6,849 nt of DNA, taken from an uncultured Bacteroidota bacterium. Its GTDB lineage: Bacteria > Bacteroidota > Rhodothermia > Rhodothermales > UBA10348. The stretch lies in assembly GCA_937893205.1 (NCBI GenBank), contig CALBJU010000110.1:1-6849 (forward strand), given 5' to 3'. Positions within the stretch are counted from its first letter, which is position 1, and each line of letters opens with the position of its first letter. Below are positions 1-6,849 of this stretch, in pieces. The translations under genes and the position numbers were made by a program. Under the pieces are notes generated by a model. That model made no database searches and was not told where the DNA came from. It was given only the letters and a program-made list of their open reading frames with translations.

Positions 1-920
1 ACCGGATCGATCAGATCGGTCATCAGGGTGCTTGCATTTCCCGTCGTGCAGACTGCCGTCAATTCCTCGGCAGCTGCGGATGGAAGCGCCACGATATCTT
101 TCAATTCCATCCCCAACCAGGAAGCATGGGGACCAGCTCCGACGAGCGTACGGAAGTAATGATTTTCGAATGTCACGCTCCCGGCAGCATCCAGATACAG
201 GACTCCGATAGGCCCCTGCTCCAGAAACGATTGATAAAAGGATTCCTGTATGTAAGAGCCATCGACAAAATTGTCTTTCTCTGTTACAGGCAGAATTACC
301 GCCTGAAACTCACCTTCCACGGAGTGTACGACGTGGAGGATTCCAATCTGGGATGACCGGCCAAACCGTACAGATGCATGCGATGAACCATCCTTGGCAG
401 CAAGCTCAATAAGATCTGCCAATTTCCATCGGTCTTCTGCATTGATGAGCTGCGCCAGTACCGGCTGCCCAATCAGATTTTCAACTTCGTCATCCAGCTC
501 TCGGGCCGCCGACTCATTGACGTACCGGGCCAGACCCGAAGTGTTAAAACAGAGGGCTGGCTGTGGAATCTGATCCATAAAGGTCCGAAAGGTGTGCTGT
601 TCGCGGCTCGAAACCTTTGCTCCGGACTCGTATCCGATAATGAACCAGCCTTCGTCGTCTCTGCGCAGCAATCCGCGCAGGTGCAATCCACCCATCATGA
701 GCGGCAGTTCGATCGGATCGTCTCCCTCCACGCCCTCCAGAGCCATCAGAATATCGGCGTTCAGTTTCGTGCCGACTCGCCAACCCCAGGCCAGGCGGCC
801 AAACGGATTGATACTGGATATCTTTCCTTCGGGGGAAACCTCGGCAAACGCCAGATCGGAGTCTGCGTTTGTCTGCGTTTCCGGGGAGGAAATGAAGTGT
901 AAAAAGGAGTCCAGGGACAT
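1..920 (-). CDS. Multi-PAS signalling protein, N-terminal part (3' end outside window)
   Basis: This open frame encodes 306 residues and runs off the left edge without a stop, so the output domain is not visible. No membrane segment or signal peptide is seen, which points to a cytoplasmic sensor. Three PAS-like units can be read. A degenerate one lies at about residues 22-100 (FAEVSPEGKISSINPFG, then GWFIIGYESG). A second is at about 108-213 (FMDQIPQPALCFNTSGLARY, then NESAARELD and LIGQPV). A third begins at about 229 (FLEQGPIGVLYLDAAGSVTF, then ENHYFRTLVG). PAS units of this kind usually precede histidine kinase, GGDEF or regulator modules; a sensor kinase is my inference. The ATG at 920 was chosen because it is the only ATG near the N-terminus; in-frame GTG codons at 950 and 956 would add 10 or 12 residues, and none has a good ribosome binding site. 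It follows the exporter gene by about 55 bp and is probably co-transcribed with it. Confidence 0.82.
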   Translation of the reverse strand, partial: MSLDSFLHFISSPETQTNADSDLAFAEVSPEGKISSINPFGRLAWGWRVGTKLNADILMALEGVEGDDPIELPLMMGGLHLRGLLRRDDEGWFIIGYESGAKVSSREQHTFRTFMDQIPQPALCFNTSGLARYVNESAARELDDEVENLIGQPVLAQLINAEDRWKLADLIELAAKDGSSHASVRFGRSSQIGILHVVHSVEGEFQAVILPVTEKDNFVDGSYIQESFYQSFLEQGPIGVLYLDAAGSVTFENHYFRTLVGAGPHASWLGMELKDIVALPSAAAEELTAVCTTGNASTLMTDLIDP

Positions 921-975
921 AATTGGATGCTCGGGGGAGATATGTCCCACTCTCACACCAATTCAGTGCCATTTT

Positions 976-2250
976 TCAGGATTTGGGGATGTTTCTGGAA
1001 AGAAAATATTTTTTTTCGGCTGGAACGACGAAAAACAGCCAAACCAGGCCGGAAACGATGGAAATAATTCCGAACAGACTGACGGTTTCTGAGAGAGATA
1101 AAAGTCCCATTTCAAGAACGAGACTCGCAGCGAGAATAGATAGAGACTCCATTCCCATCACGAGAAGCCACTCTGTCGCAAATATTCGGCCTCTAAACTG
1201 GTCTACGACGCGTTGTTGAAGCATTACGGTGGAAAAAACCCAGTTTATCCCCCCGGCGGCGTGTGCAAACAGAATGGGAATGGCAATTGCGAACGTGAAG
1301 CCGATAGAACCGGCAACCAGATATCCGGCCCCCGTCAAGGACATACAGACTCCGAGAACGAGAGGCCAGCGGCGCTCATTCTTGACCCATGCTCGTATGA
1401 GGATCGGCCCGATTCCCGTTCCCAATCCTCGTACCGCAAACAACACTCCAATCGATACGGCTATGCTCTCTGGATAGATGGCCTCGCCCATGAGTGCTAT
1501 CAGGAAAACCAGACCGCCACCACCGATCGCCCACACCGACTTGGTCGTCGCCATTCGGGCGATGGCAGGATTCCGCTTCAGGTGACGGAGTCCATCCATG
1601 AACTCACGAGCCGCGGTTCGAATTACTGAACCTCGCTTCCGGGGACTCGTCGTCTGCGGTATTACCGCGCGATAGATAAAAAATGCGGAGAAGAGATAGC
1701 TGGCACTGTCGAGCAGGAACACTGCTTTCAGCCCAAGCCACTCGGCTGCAAAGCCTCCCGCCGCCGCTCCAAGGGCCAGAAGAACCGACCAGGTCGCAGC
1801 CATAATAGTATTGGCTGTAACCAGATTTTCTTTCTTGACTATGTTTGGAATCGACGCACTTTGAGCGGGGTGAAATACCGATCCAACGATAACCTGGGCT
1901 GCCGTAAGCACATAGATCAGGTACACCTCTGAAGGATCATCTATGAACAAAAATCCCAGTACCACGACAGCCCGGAGAATGTCGGAAACGATCATCACCT
2001 TGCGACGGTCAAATCGATCAACGATTACGCCCGCGATGGGAGAAACGAACGCCCACGGCAGCATTTTTGTGATAAAGACCGCGCCCAACGCGAACTCTGA
2101 TCCAGACAGGTTCAGAATCAGGCTGTACAGGGCAATGGTGTTGAACCAGTCACCAAACAGGGAAATGACATTGCCATACCACAGGCAGCGAAATGGGGTA
2201 TTACCCCTGATCAGCTCGAGATAACTCGCCGGTCTGGCGAGATCAGTCAT
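976..2250 (-). CDS. MFS transporter, MFS_3 / EntS-like exporter family
   Basis: This is an inner-membrane permease of 424 residues, normal for the major facilitator superfamily, with about twelve hydrophobic segments and a hydrophilic central loop (TSPRKRGSVIRTA). Family marks are the loop 2-3 motif GVIVDRFDRRKVM and the block FHPAQSASIPNIVKKENLV before ANTI. A further mark is QQRVVDQFRGRIFA after TM10. All three are typical of the MFS_3 group, which includes the enterobactin exporter EntS and macrolide or multidrug exporters. Such proteins use the proton gradient to expel small molecules; the substrate here cannot be read. The start at 2250 (MTDLARP) is preferred because GGAAG lies 6 nt upstream. 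An upstream in-frame ATG at 2271 would add 7 residues, but its GGGAG is only 3 nt away. The chosen ATG overlaps the lysS stop by 8 nt, implying coupled translation. The C-terminus is lysine-rich and ends shortly before the PAS gene. Confidence 0.9.
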   Translation of the reverse strand: MTDLARPASYLELIRGNTPFRCLWYGNVISLFGDWFNTIALYSLILNLSGSEFALGAVFITKMLPWAFVSPIAGVIVDRFDRRKVMIVSDILRAVVVLGFLFIDDPSEVYLIYVLTAAQVIVGSVFHPAQSASIPNIVKKENLVTANTIMAATWSVLLALGAAAGGFAAEWLGLKAVFLLDSASYLFSAFFIYRAVIPQTTSPRKRGSVIRTAAREFMDGLRHLKRNPAIARMATTKSVWAIGGGGLVFLIALMGEAIYPESIAVSIGVLFAVRGLGTGIGPILIRAWVKNERRWPLVLGVCMSLTGAGYLVAGSIGFTFAIAIPILFAHAAGGINWVFSTVMLQQRVVDQFRGRIFATEWLLVMGMESLSILAASLVLEMGLLSLSETVSLFGIISIVSGLVWLFFVVPAEKKYFLSRNIPKS

Positions 2251-3796
2251 CCGATTCTTCCACGGAGTCATCCACTCCCGTTTCCGGACGGAGGAGTGGG
2301 AACAGGATCACGTCCCGAATGGAAGCTGAATTCGTCATCAGCATGGCGAGGCGATCAATTCCGATGCCCAGGCCAGCCGTTGGAGGCATTCCATACTCCA
2401 GTGCCCTCAAATAATCCTCATCGAGCTGCATGGCTTCTTCGTCTCCTCCCAGGCCAAGAACGACCTGCTCCTCAAAACGCGCCCTCTGATCATCCGGGTC
2501 GTTCAGCTCAGAAAACGCGTTACAAAGCTCTTTTCCGTTACAGATTGCCTCGAATCGTTCAACAAGACCCTCCTTTGACCGATGTCGCTTTGCGAGTGGG
2601 CTCAATTCGACAGGATAGTCCGTGATGAACGTGGGCTGGATCAAAGACGCCTCTACGAATTCACCGAACAGCTCATCGATGATTTTTCCACTACCCATCG
2701 AGTCGTCCACCTCGATATTCAGCTTGGCAGCGATGGCAGCCATCTCATCCCTCGATTTTCCGGACAGATCGTGGCCAGTCTTTTCTTCGATCGCCTCCAG
2801 AAGGGGGATTCGTTTCCACGGACGCTTGAAAGATATGGTGTTTTCGCCGACCTGAAGTTCCGTCGATCCGTGCAATTCGATTGCAACCGCTTCGACAATT
2901 TCCTCCACGAAGCCCATCATCCAATCGTAGTCTTTGTAGGCAACGTAGAGTTCCATCATGGTGAACTCCGGGTTGTGAAATCGGCTGAGACCTTCATTAC
3001 GAAAGTCTTTTGAGATCTCGTAAACGCCGTCGAATCCACCCACAATGAGCCGCTTGAGATATAACTCATCCGCAATGCGCAGATAAAGCTTCATGTCCAG
3101 AGCGTTGTGGTGCGTCGTGAAAGGTCGGGCAGCGGCTCCGCCGTATAGTGGCTGCAGCACGGGTGTTTCCACCTCGACGTATCCGCGATCATCCATAAAT
3201 CGCCGCATAGTGGTAATCATGCGGGCGCGCTGACGGAAGACTTCTCGAACCTCAGGATTCACGACCAGATCTACGTACCGCTGCCGGTATCGAAATTCCT
3301 TGTCCGTCACCTCATTGAAGACCTGCCCATCCTGCTCTTTGACGATGGGAAACGGCCTCAACGACTTGGACAGAACCTCCAGTTTTTGCACGTGGACCGA
3401 AATCTCTCCGGTTCGTGTTCGAAATGCATAGCCCTCAACGCCGATCACATCGCCGATGTCGAGCATTTTCTTGAACACCGAATTATAGAATCCTTCAGGT
3501 AGGTCGTCTCGGGTGACGTAGATCTGAATCCGACCAGACTCGTCCTGGAGATGGGAAAAAGACGCCTTTCCCATGATTCTGCGGGACATCATTCGCCCGG
3601 CAATCGACACTTTGAATTCCTCCAGAGGAGCAGATCCGTCTACACCTTGATGTTTGGCGTCATCAAAGGCTTCCAAAATATCCTTCGCATGATGGCTGAC
3701 CTCCCAGGAGTAGCCGTACGGATTTACGCCCGCTTCTTCGAGACGGGCGCGTGCTTCGCGGCGGACTGATTCCTGTTCGGTAAACTCTCTGGACAT
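2243..3796 (-). CDS. lysS: Lysyl-tRNA synthetase, class II
   Basis: This cytoplasmic enzyme charges tRNA-Lys with lysine using ATP. The protein has 517 residues, close to the roughly 505 of E. coli LysS. An N-terminal OB-fold anticodon-binding domain spans about 60-145 (KVSIAGRMMSRRIMGKASF, then IQIYV). The class II catalytic core follows. Motif 1 is at about 195-216 (FMDDRGYVEVETPVLQ), followed by the lysine-specific block GGAAARPFTTHHNALD. Motif 2 is at about 264-284 (FRNEGLSRFHNPEFT). Motif 3 is at about 473-489 (PPTAGLGIGIDRLAMLMT). The end adds a short acidic tail after the usual FPLLRPE block. The ATG at 3796 (MSREFTEQESVRRE) matches the usual N-terminus of the family; a GTG at 3814 could add six residues but is less likely. 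It lies 42 bp after the cyclophilin gene, and its stop overlaps the start of the exporter. All key motifs are intact, so it should be active. Confidence 0.97.
   Translation of the reverse strand: MSREFTEQESVRREARARLEEAGVNPYGYSWEVSHHAKDILEAFDDAKHQGVDGSAPLEEFKVSIAGRMMSRRIMGKASFSHLQDESGRIQIYVTRDDLPEGFYNSVFKKMLDIGDVIGVEGYAFRTRTGEISVHVQKLEVLSKSLRPFPIVKEQDGQVFNEVTDKEFRYRQRYVDLVVNPEVREVFRQRARMITTMRRFMDDRGYVEVETPVLQPLYGGAAARPFTTHHNALDMKLYLRIADELYLKRLIVGGFDGVYEISKDFRNEGLSRFHNPEFTMMELYVAYKDYDWMMGFVEEIVEAVAIELHGSTELQVGENTISFKRPWKRIPLLEAIEEKTGHDLSGKSRDEMAAIAAKLNIEVDDSMGSGKIIDELFGEFVEASLIQPTFITDYPVELSPLAKRHRSKEGLVERFEAICNGKELCNAFSELNDPDDQRARFEEQVVLGLGGDEEAMQLDEDYLRALEYGMPPTAGLGIGIDRLAMLMTNSASIRDVILFPLLRPETGVDDSVEESDD
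2257..2261 (-). promoter_or_regulatory. Ribosome binding site of the MFS gene
   Basis: GGAAG on the minus strand lies 6 nt upstream of the ATG at 2250, inside the final codons of lysS. It decides the start of the exporter in favour of the second in-frame ATG and fits translational coupling to lysS. Confidence 0.5.
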
Positions 3797-3838
3797 CCTG
3801 GGGCCTGTTAACACATTAAGAAAACGCGATGGCGCCTT

Positions 3839-4567
3839 CTAGTTGGAGGGGGTGTAATCGGGAAGATACGTGACAGTCATCTCGATCTTTTCCAGGGGCA
3901 TGTCTGCCAGGGAGCGGTCGCCCTGTCCGGTCGTTCCCGGGGTAGGGACAGCAGAAATGACATCCAATACATCGAATCCTTCGACCAGCTCTCCGAAAAC
4001 GCTGTACTGCATATCCAGCCAAGGAGCACCACCGGCCGTTTTGTAGGTTTCTCTCTGAGCTTCGGTATAAGCGAAATCGCTTCCGGTATTCTGGGTGATC
4101 TGTTTTTCGGTTTGATCCAGTATATCATCCGTCAAGGGGCGGCCCTGAACAATGTAGAACTGAGATCCAGAAGAGCGTCGTTCCGGATTCGCGCCGTCGC
4201 CTAGCCTCGCTGCCACAAGCGCTCCCCTGCGGTTGATCAATGCCGGCGTGATTTCCGCTTCGATGGTATAGCCAGGACCACCCATTCCGTCATTGTGTGG
4301 ATCGTCGTCCTTGGAATTCGGATCTCCACCCTGAATCATGAATCCGGCGATCACGCGGTGAAACGTCGTGCCATCGTAGAACTGCTCATCGGCCAATTTT
4401 TTGAAATTGTCTCGATGCAGCGGGGTTTCGTCGTACAGACCGATGACGAGGCGTCCCATTGATGTTTCAATCGCGTAATAGGTATCCATGGATTTAACGG
4501 GTGCGCAACCCAGGCCGATCGGGCCAAGGAGGGTGGCGGTTAGAATGATGTATAAGAGATTTTTCAT
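3839..4567 (-). CDS. Cyclophilin-type peptidyl-prolyl cis-trans isomerase, predicted lipoprotein
   Basis: This isomerase speeds cis-trans rotation at proline peptide bonds and would help proteins fold outside the cytoplasm. The N-terminus is a signal peptide with a hydrophobic core (LLYIILTATLLGPIGLG) and Cys21 as the probable lipidation site. The -3 residue is glycine instead of the usual leucine, so lipidation is likely but not certain. The cyclophilin domain runs from about 29 to 235. FHRVIAGFMIQGGD carries the catalytic-type residues Arg71, Phe76, Met77 and Gln79. GSQFYI is at 134-139, and WLD at 183-185 precedes YSVFGELVEG. The position of human cyclophilin A His126 is Tyr188 here. About 35 residues are inserted between GSQFYIVQG and WLD, as I recall from Bacteroidota and Rhodothermota homologues. 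The 242-residue length fits a secreted form. The start is preceded by an A/T-rich stretch with no clear Shine-Dalgarno motif. A 100 bp gap upstream could hold its promoter. Confidence 0.93.
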   Translation of the reverse strand: MKNLLYIILTATLLGPIGLGCAPVKSMDTYYAIETSMGRLVIGLYDETPLHRDNFKKLADEQFYDGTTFHRVIAGFMIQGGDPNSKDDDPHNDGMGGPGYTIEAEITPALINRRGALVAARLGDGANPERRSSGSQFYIVQGRPLTDDILDQTEKQITQNTGSDFAYTEAQRETYKTAGGAPWLDMQYSVFGELVEGFDVLDVISAVPTPGTTGQGDRSLADMPLEKIEMTVTYLPDYTPSN

Positions 4568-4667
4568 AAATGCAGAATAGCTCTGGCGTTAGTTCAGAAT
4601 GGGCAGTATGGTTGTCATAGAATGCAGTTCCTGAGGCCGGACAGAAATGACCATCAATTCACGCAGC

Positions 4668-5132
4668 CTATCCATCGATCCAGTTCGCGGCTTCACCCAG
4701 GTACACGTTGTAGTGCTCCCTCATGAGCCGGATGATCTGGGCCGTCAGGTCACGCACCGCCGATCCCTTGGTCTGCTTCGATACGAGTACCGAAAGTTGT
4801 GCGATGCTTTCGTCGAGTACGTGGGTTGCTTCTGAAAGCGCAAACCACCAGGATGACTCCTCTTCCGCGTCTACTTTTTCGAGCGAGATACGCTCGGGAA
4901 GAACCTGTCCTAGAGTTTCGATCATTTCTGAAGTCTGATTCCTCATGTGTCGCAGCTGATCACGTTGCCCCAACGAGATCGCCGCCATTTCTACCGTTTT
5001 CTCTGCAGACAAGACACGCCTGAGCACGCCGCCCAGCACGGTCGCGACAGAAATAAACGTGGCGTCGTTAGCGGCGACGGATCCTACTATCTCTACAATG
5101 CGCTCAAGGACATCCTTTTCTGGCTCATTCAT
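4668..5132 (-). CDS. Uncharacterised helical protein, third gene of the MEMO-DUF2520 operon
   Basis: I do not recognise this 154-residue protein. It has no signal peptide and no clear transmembrane helix; the most hydrophobic stretch is about 18-36 (SVAANDATFISVATVLGGV). Most of it looks alpha-helical and amphipathic, with charged and small residues spaced as in helical bundles (QRDQLRHMRNQTSEMIETLG at 56-75). The protein is acidic in the middle (SLEKVDAEEESSWWFALSEA). A C-terminal aromatic stretch ends in YLGEAANWIDG. The gene is probably real: its ATG overlaps the DUF2520 stop as ATGA, the usual sign of coupled translation. It also runs in the operon direction and fills the space before the next gene. 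The coupling suggests it works with the DUF2520 or MEMO-like product, perhaps as a small partner, but this is inference. Confidence 0.72.
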   Translation of the reverse strand: MNEPEKDVLERIVEIVGSVAANDATFISVATVLGGVLRRVLSAEKTVEMAAISLGQRDQLRHMRNQTSEMIETLGQVLPERISLEKVDAEEESSWWFALSEATHVLDESIAQLSVLVSKQTKGSAVRDLTAQIIRLMREHYNVYLGEAANWIDG

Positions 5133-6067
5133 TCTTCTACTCTCGGATTCAGATGAGCTTCGATGATATCGAGAAGCCGAACTGCCGAGTCGGCAGACAA
5201 CCTACCAGATCGTACCGCGAGATGAACGGTTTCTGCGGCAATGGAGCCGTACAGAGAAAGAAGATGCGGGGTAAAACGTGAAACGGCATCAAGATGCAGC
5301 TTAAGGGTACCCTCTTCTCCACGGACAATGGGACCCGTCAGGGCCGTATCCGGCCCCATATTGATCGCATTGTAGACGCTGCGCTCGGCCAGCGGTCCCA
5401 TCGCATCTGAAAATGATTGCTTGCTGCCCACCGCCTGCTCCCAGACTTCTTCGGCGGCTGCCAGCATGGCTATTGCATGATTTCCAGTCATGACCGCCGC
5501 GGCGTGATACAGGGCCTTCTTGCTCGATTCGATGACCACAGGCTGCGCGAGAAGCACATTTGCAATGTGCCGGGCAGTAGCAATCGCCCCTGGCGAACCC
5601 TCGATCCCTATTGTCACATTCTTGAATGCACTGCCGCTCTCTTCCCCGAGGTAGGTCTGGAGCGGATGAAAGGAGCCCGTATGCGCGCCTTTTTCTGCCA
5701 GGGGAGCCAGTACCTTATGATTTCTTGCACCCGACGTATGGAGAACAATCGTATCGGTCCACGATGAACGCCCAGCAAGATCGTGAGCTACTTCCGGCAA
5801 GGCATCGTCGGAGACCGTTATCAGGACCAGCGCCGCACCTGTAAAATCTGCCTCCCTCAGCGACGCAGAACCTGCAGCGGAAAATTCCTCTCGAAAATCT
5901 CGGGCTCGCTCTGCCGTTCTCGACACGGTCAGCTCACATCTGACTCCAATTTCTGTGAGCGCACGGGACAAAACTCTTCCCAGCGAACCAAAACCGACGA
6001 TCGAGAAAGTGTCGATCGAAATCGCCTCTTCTTGCGGTTGACCTTTTATCTGAGAGCCGGAGGCCAT
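5129..6067 (-). CDS. Rossmann-fold / DUF2520 domain protein, NADP-oxidoreductase-like
   Basis: This 312-residue cytoplasmic protein has two parts. Residues 18-145 form an N-terminal Rossmann-like dinucleotide-binding domain with the glycine motif IVGFGSLG (23-30). It continues with LITVSDDALPEVA (82-94), LHTSG (109-113) and GSFHPLQT (131-138). Residues about 150-305 form the helical DUF2520 domain with KKALYHAAAVMTGNHAIAM (183-201) and LTGPIVRGE (243-251). The family resembles F420-dependent NADP reductases and ketopantoate or 6-phosphogluconate dehydrogenases. Its reaction is unknown, so NAD(P)-dependent reduction is inferred from the fold. The length is usual for the family. The start ATG is one base after the MEMO stop (TGA-G-ATG). 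AGGA lies about 10 nt upstream within the MEMO gene. The first 17 residues are polar and lie ahead of the fold. The stop overlaps the next gene by 4 nt, so three genes appear translationally coupled. Confidence 0.92.
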   Translation of the reverse strand: MASGSQIKGQPQEEAISIDTFSIVGFGSLGRVLSRALTEIGVRCELTVSRTAERARDFREEFSAAGSASLREADFTGAALVLITVSDDALPEVAHDLAGRSSWTDTIVLHTSGARNHKVLAPLAEKGAHTGSFHPLQTYLGEESGSAFKNVTIGIEGSPGAIATARHIANVLLAQPVVIESSKKALYHAAAVMTGNHAIAMLAAAEEVWEQAVGSKQSFSDAMGPLAERSVYNAINMGPDTALTGPIVRGEEGTLKLHLDAVSRFTPHLLSLYGSIAAETVHLAVRSGRLSADSAVRLLDIIEAHLNPRVEE

Positions 6068-6068
6068 C

Positions 6069-6848
6069 TCAATAGCGTCCTATCAACGCACCCGCGAATC
6101 CCTGGCGTCCATTGAGGGCTGAGTGCATCTCGGTGATCCTCACAACGTCAGCGCGACGCTGGGTAGCGGCGATCATCGCAACGAGCACCGGTCCCTTTCC
6201 CACGACCTTGATTTCGGATTCTTGATTCAAAAGCACCATCATAGCGGTAATATCGAGATTCGTGAGGTGGGTTCTAAATAATTCCATTCCCTTTTCGCTG
6301 GCTTGTACTACGTCTACGCAGGCCACAACAAGCGTATTGCGATTAGACATGATCTCGCCAATGGCACTCCCGAGTTCTTTGCAGAAATCTACGGTCTCTG
6401 CGCCCATGACCAGTGGTACGACGCTGAAGTCGTTGAGTGTCCTCTGGAGGAACGGCAGCTGCACGTCCATTCCCGTACCACTGAAATGCCCTCGGTCATC
6501 CAGGAAAATGTCGTCGTCCTCATCACAGAGCTCGTTTCGAACCAAATCGTCTATTCGTACTTTGCCCAGCGAAGAGCTGTAGGTGTCCATACTGCACACT
6601 GTAATTCGCTTGAACTGCTCACCGCGACTCGGAGCGATGGAGATGACGGTGTCGTAATCCAGATACGGCAGCGACCGATACACGTCGGCTACGTCCGCCC
6701 CTTCCTCGGGGCTCACGCTGTTTGGAACCAGGATGGTGTTAACTCTGAAGTCGACAGGAGTCGCCGCAGAATCATTCAGAAGTGTCGAGATTCGGTCCCC
6801 TAGAGGGGCCTCTTGCGTCGCGTAGAGATACGCTCCGGGATGTGTCAT
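6069..6848 (-). CDS. Divergent MEMO-family protein with apparently missing metal ligands
   Basis: The 259 residues follow the MEMO (AmmeMemoRadiSam system protein B) pattern from end to end. GAYLYAT (5-11) matches the family AGxxY start. TILVP (38-42) takes the place of the strand before PHAGY. VISIAPSR (68-75) stands for the LGPSH segment. TYSSSLGKVRID (89-100) matches the TPLG-V-xD block. MDVQLPFLQR (127-136) and VVPLVMG (143-149) are strong family marks, and VGKGPVLVAM (216-225) replaces CGxGP. By my alignment the residues equivalent to human MEMO1 His49, His81, His192 and Cys244 are Asn43, Arg75, Gln182 and Val216. The metal site is therefore probably lost, and no catalytic role should be assumed. 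The ATG sits one base from the window edge; homologues often have a few more residues, so the true start may lie outside. AMMECR1 and radical SAM partners are not visible here. Confidence 0.78.
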   Translation of the reverse strand: MTHPGAYLYATQEAPLGDRISTLLNDSAATPVDFRVNTILVPNSVSPEEGADVADVYRSLPYLDYDTVISIAPSRGEQFKRITVCSMDTYSSSLGKVRIDDLVRNELCDEDDDIFLDDRGHFSGTGMDVQLPFLQRTLNDFSVVPLVMGAETVDFCKELGSAIGEIMSNRNTLVVACVDVVQASEKGMELFRTHLTNLDITAMMVLLNQESEIKVVGKGPVLVAMIAATQRRADVVRITEMHSALNGRQGFAGALIGRY

Positions 6849-6849
6849 G

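Noticed and set aside
948..956. GTG starts for the PAS protein at 950 and 956
   Set aside because: Both are in frame but lack a Shine-Dalgarno motif; the ATG at 920 was preferred, with residual doubt.
1003..1020. Possible intrinsic terminator from the T-rich run on the plus strand
   Set aside because: No stable GC hairpin precedes the run, and on the transcribed minus strand it is an A run inside coding sequence.
592..1092. Plus-strand open frame of 166 residues
   Set aside because: It lies antisense to the PAS gene and the end of the exporter, has low-complexity Ser/Pro/Arg composition and no domain, and the minus frame has clear family motifs.
2582..3013. Plus-strand open frame of 143 residues
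   Set aside because: It is antisense to lysS, whose motifs fix the true frame.
3806..3813. Palindrome tgttaaca in the cyclophilin-lysS gap
   Set aside because: It is only 8 bp, has no repeat partner, and no regulator is implied; chance is sufficient.
4568..4667. Promoter or terminator in the 100 bp gap
   Set aside because: No convincing -35/-10 pair, Bacteroidota-type TAnnTTTG box or hairpin followed by a T run could be read, so none is annotated although a promoter is plausible here.
6303..6803. Plus-strand open frame of 166 residues
   Set aside because: It lies wholly antisense to the MEMO-like gene, whose family motifs are clear; the plus-strand product shows no recognisable motif.

Overview
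All seven recognisable genes lie on the minus strand, so they are transcribed from the right edge of the window (6849) to the left edge (1). The gene content is bacterial and chromosomal: a tRNA synthetase, a periplasmic proline isomerase, a transporter, a PAS sensor and three genes of a tight operon. Base composition looks even and slightly GC-leaning. Shine-Dalgarno motifs are mostly weak. The cyclophilin carries a long insertion before its last conserved block, and a DUF2520 protein is present. I infer a Bacteroidota/Rhodothermota-type organism from these traits, with low to moderate confidence. I see no mobile element, RNA gene, CRISPR array or repeat family.

In order of transcription, 6848-4668 is a compact three-gene unit. 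It holds a divergent MEMO-family protein, a Rossmann/DUF2520 oxidoreductase-like protein starting one base after the MEMO stop, and an unrecognised helical protein of 154 residues overlapping the previous gene by ATGA. This spacing implies co-translation. A gap of 100 bp (4568-4667) follows, the longest in the window and the likeliest place for an internal promoter. Next come a lipoprotein cyclophilin (4567-3839), class II lysyl-tRNA synthetase lysS (3796-2243), and an MFS exporter of the MFS_3/EntS type. The exporter's best start overlaps the end of lysS by 8 nt. Last is the N-terminal 306 residues of a soluble multi-PAS protein, probably a sensor kinase or other signalling protein, that runs off the left edge.

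The cyclophilin, lysS, exporter and sensor share orientation and short spacing, but no common pathway is evident; lysS is housekeeping and may simply share a transcript with the others. The most notable item is the MEMO-family gene. It keeps the fold landmarks of the family, but every position corresponding to the metal-site histidines and cysteine appears replaced, so it looks like a catalytically dead or repurposed paralogue coupled to DUF2520 and an unknown partner. I found no convincing evidence of a wholly new defence or mobile system here.
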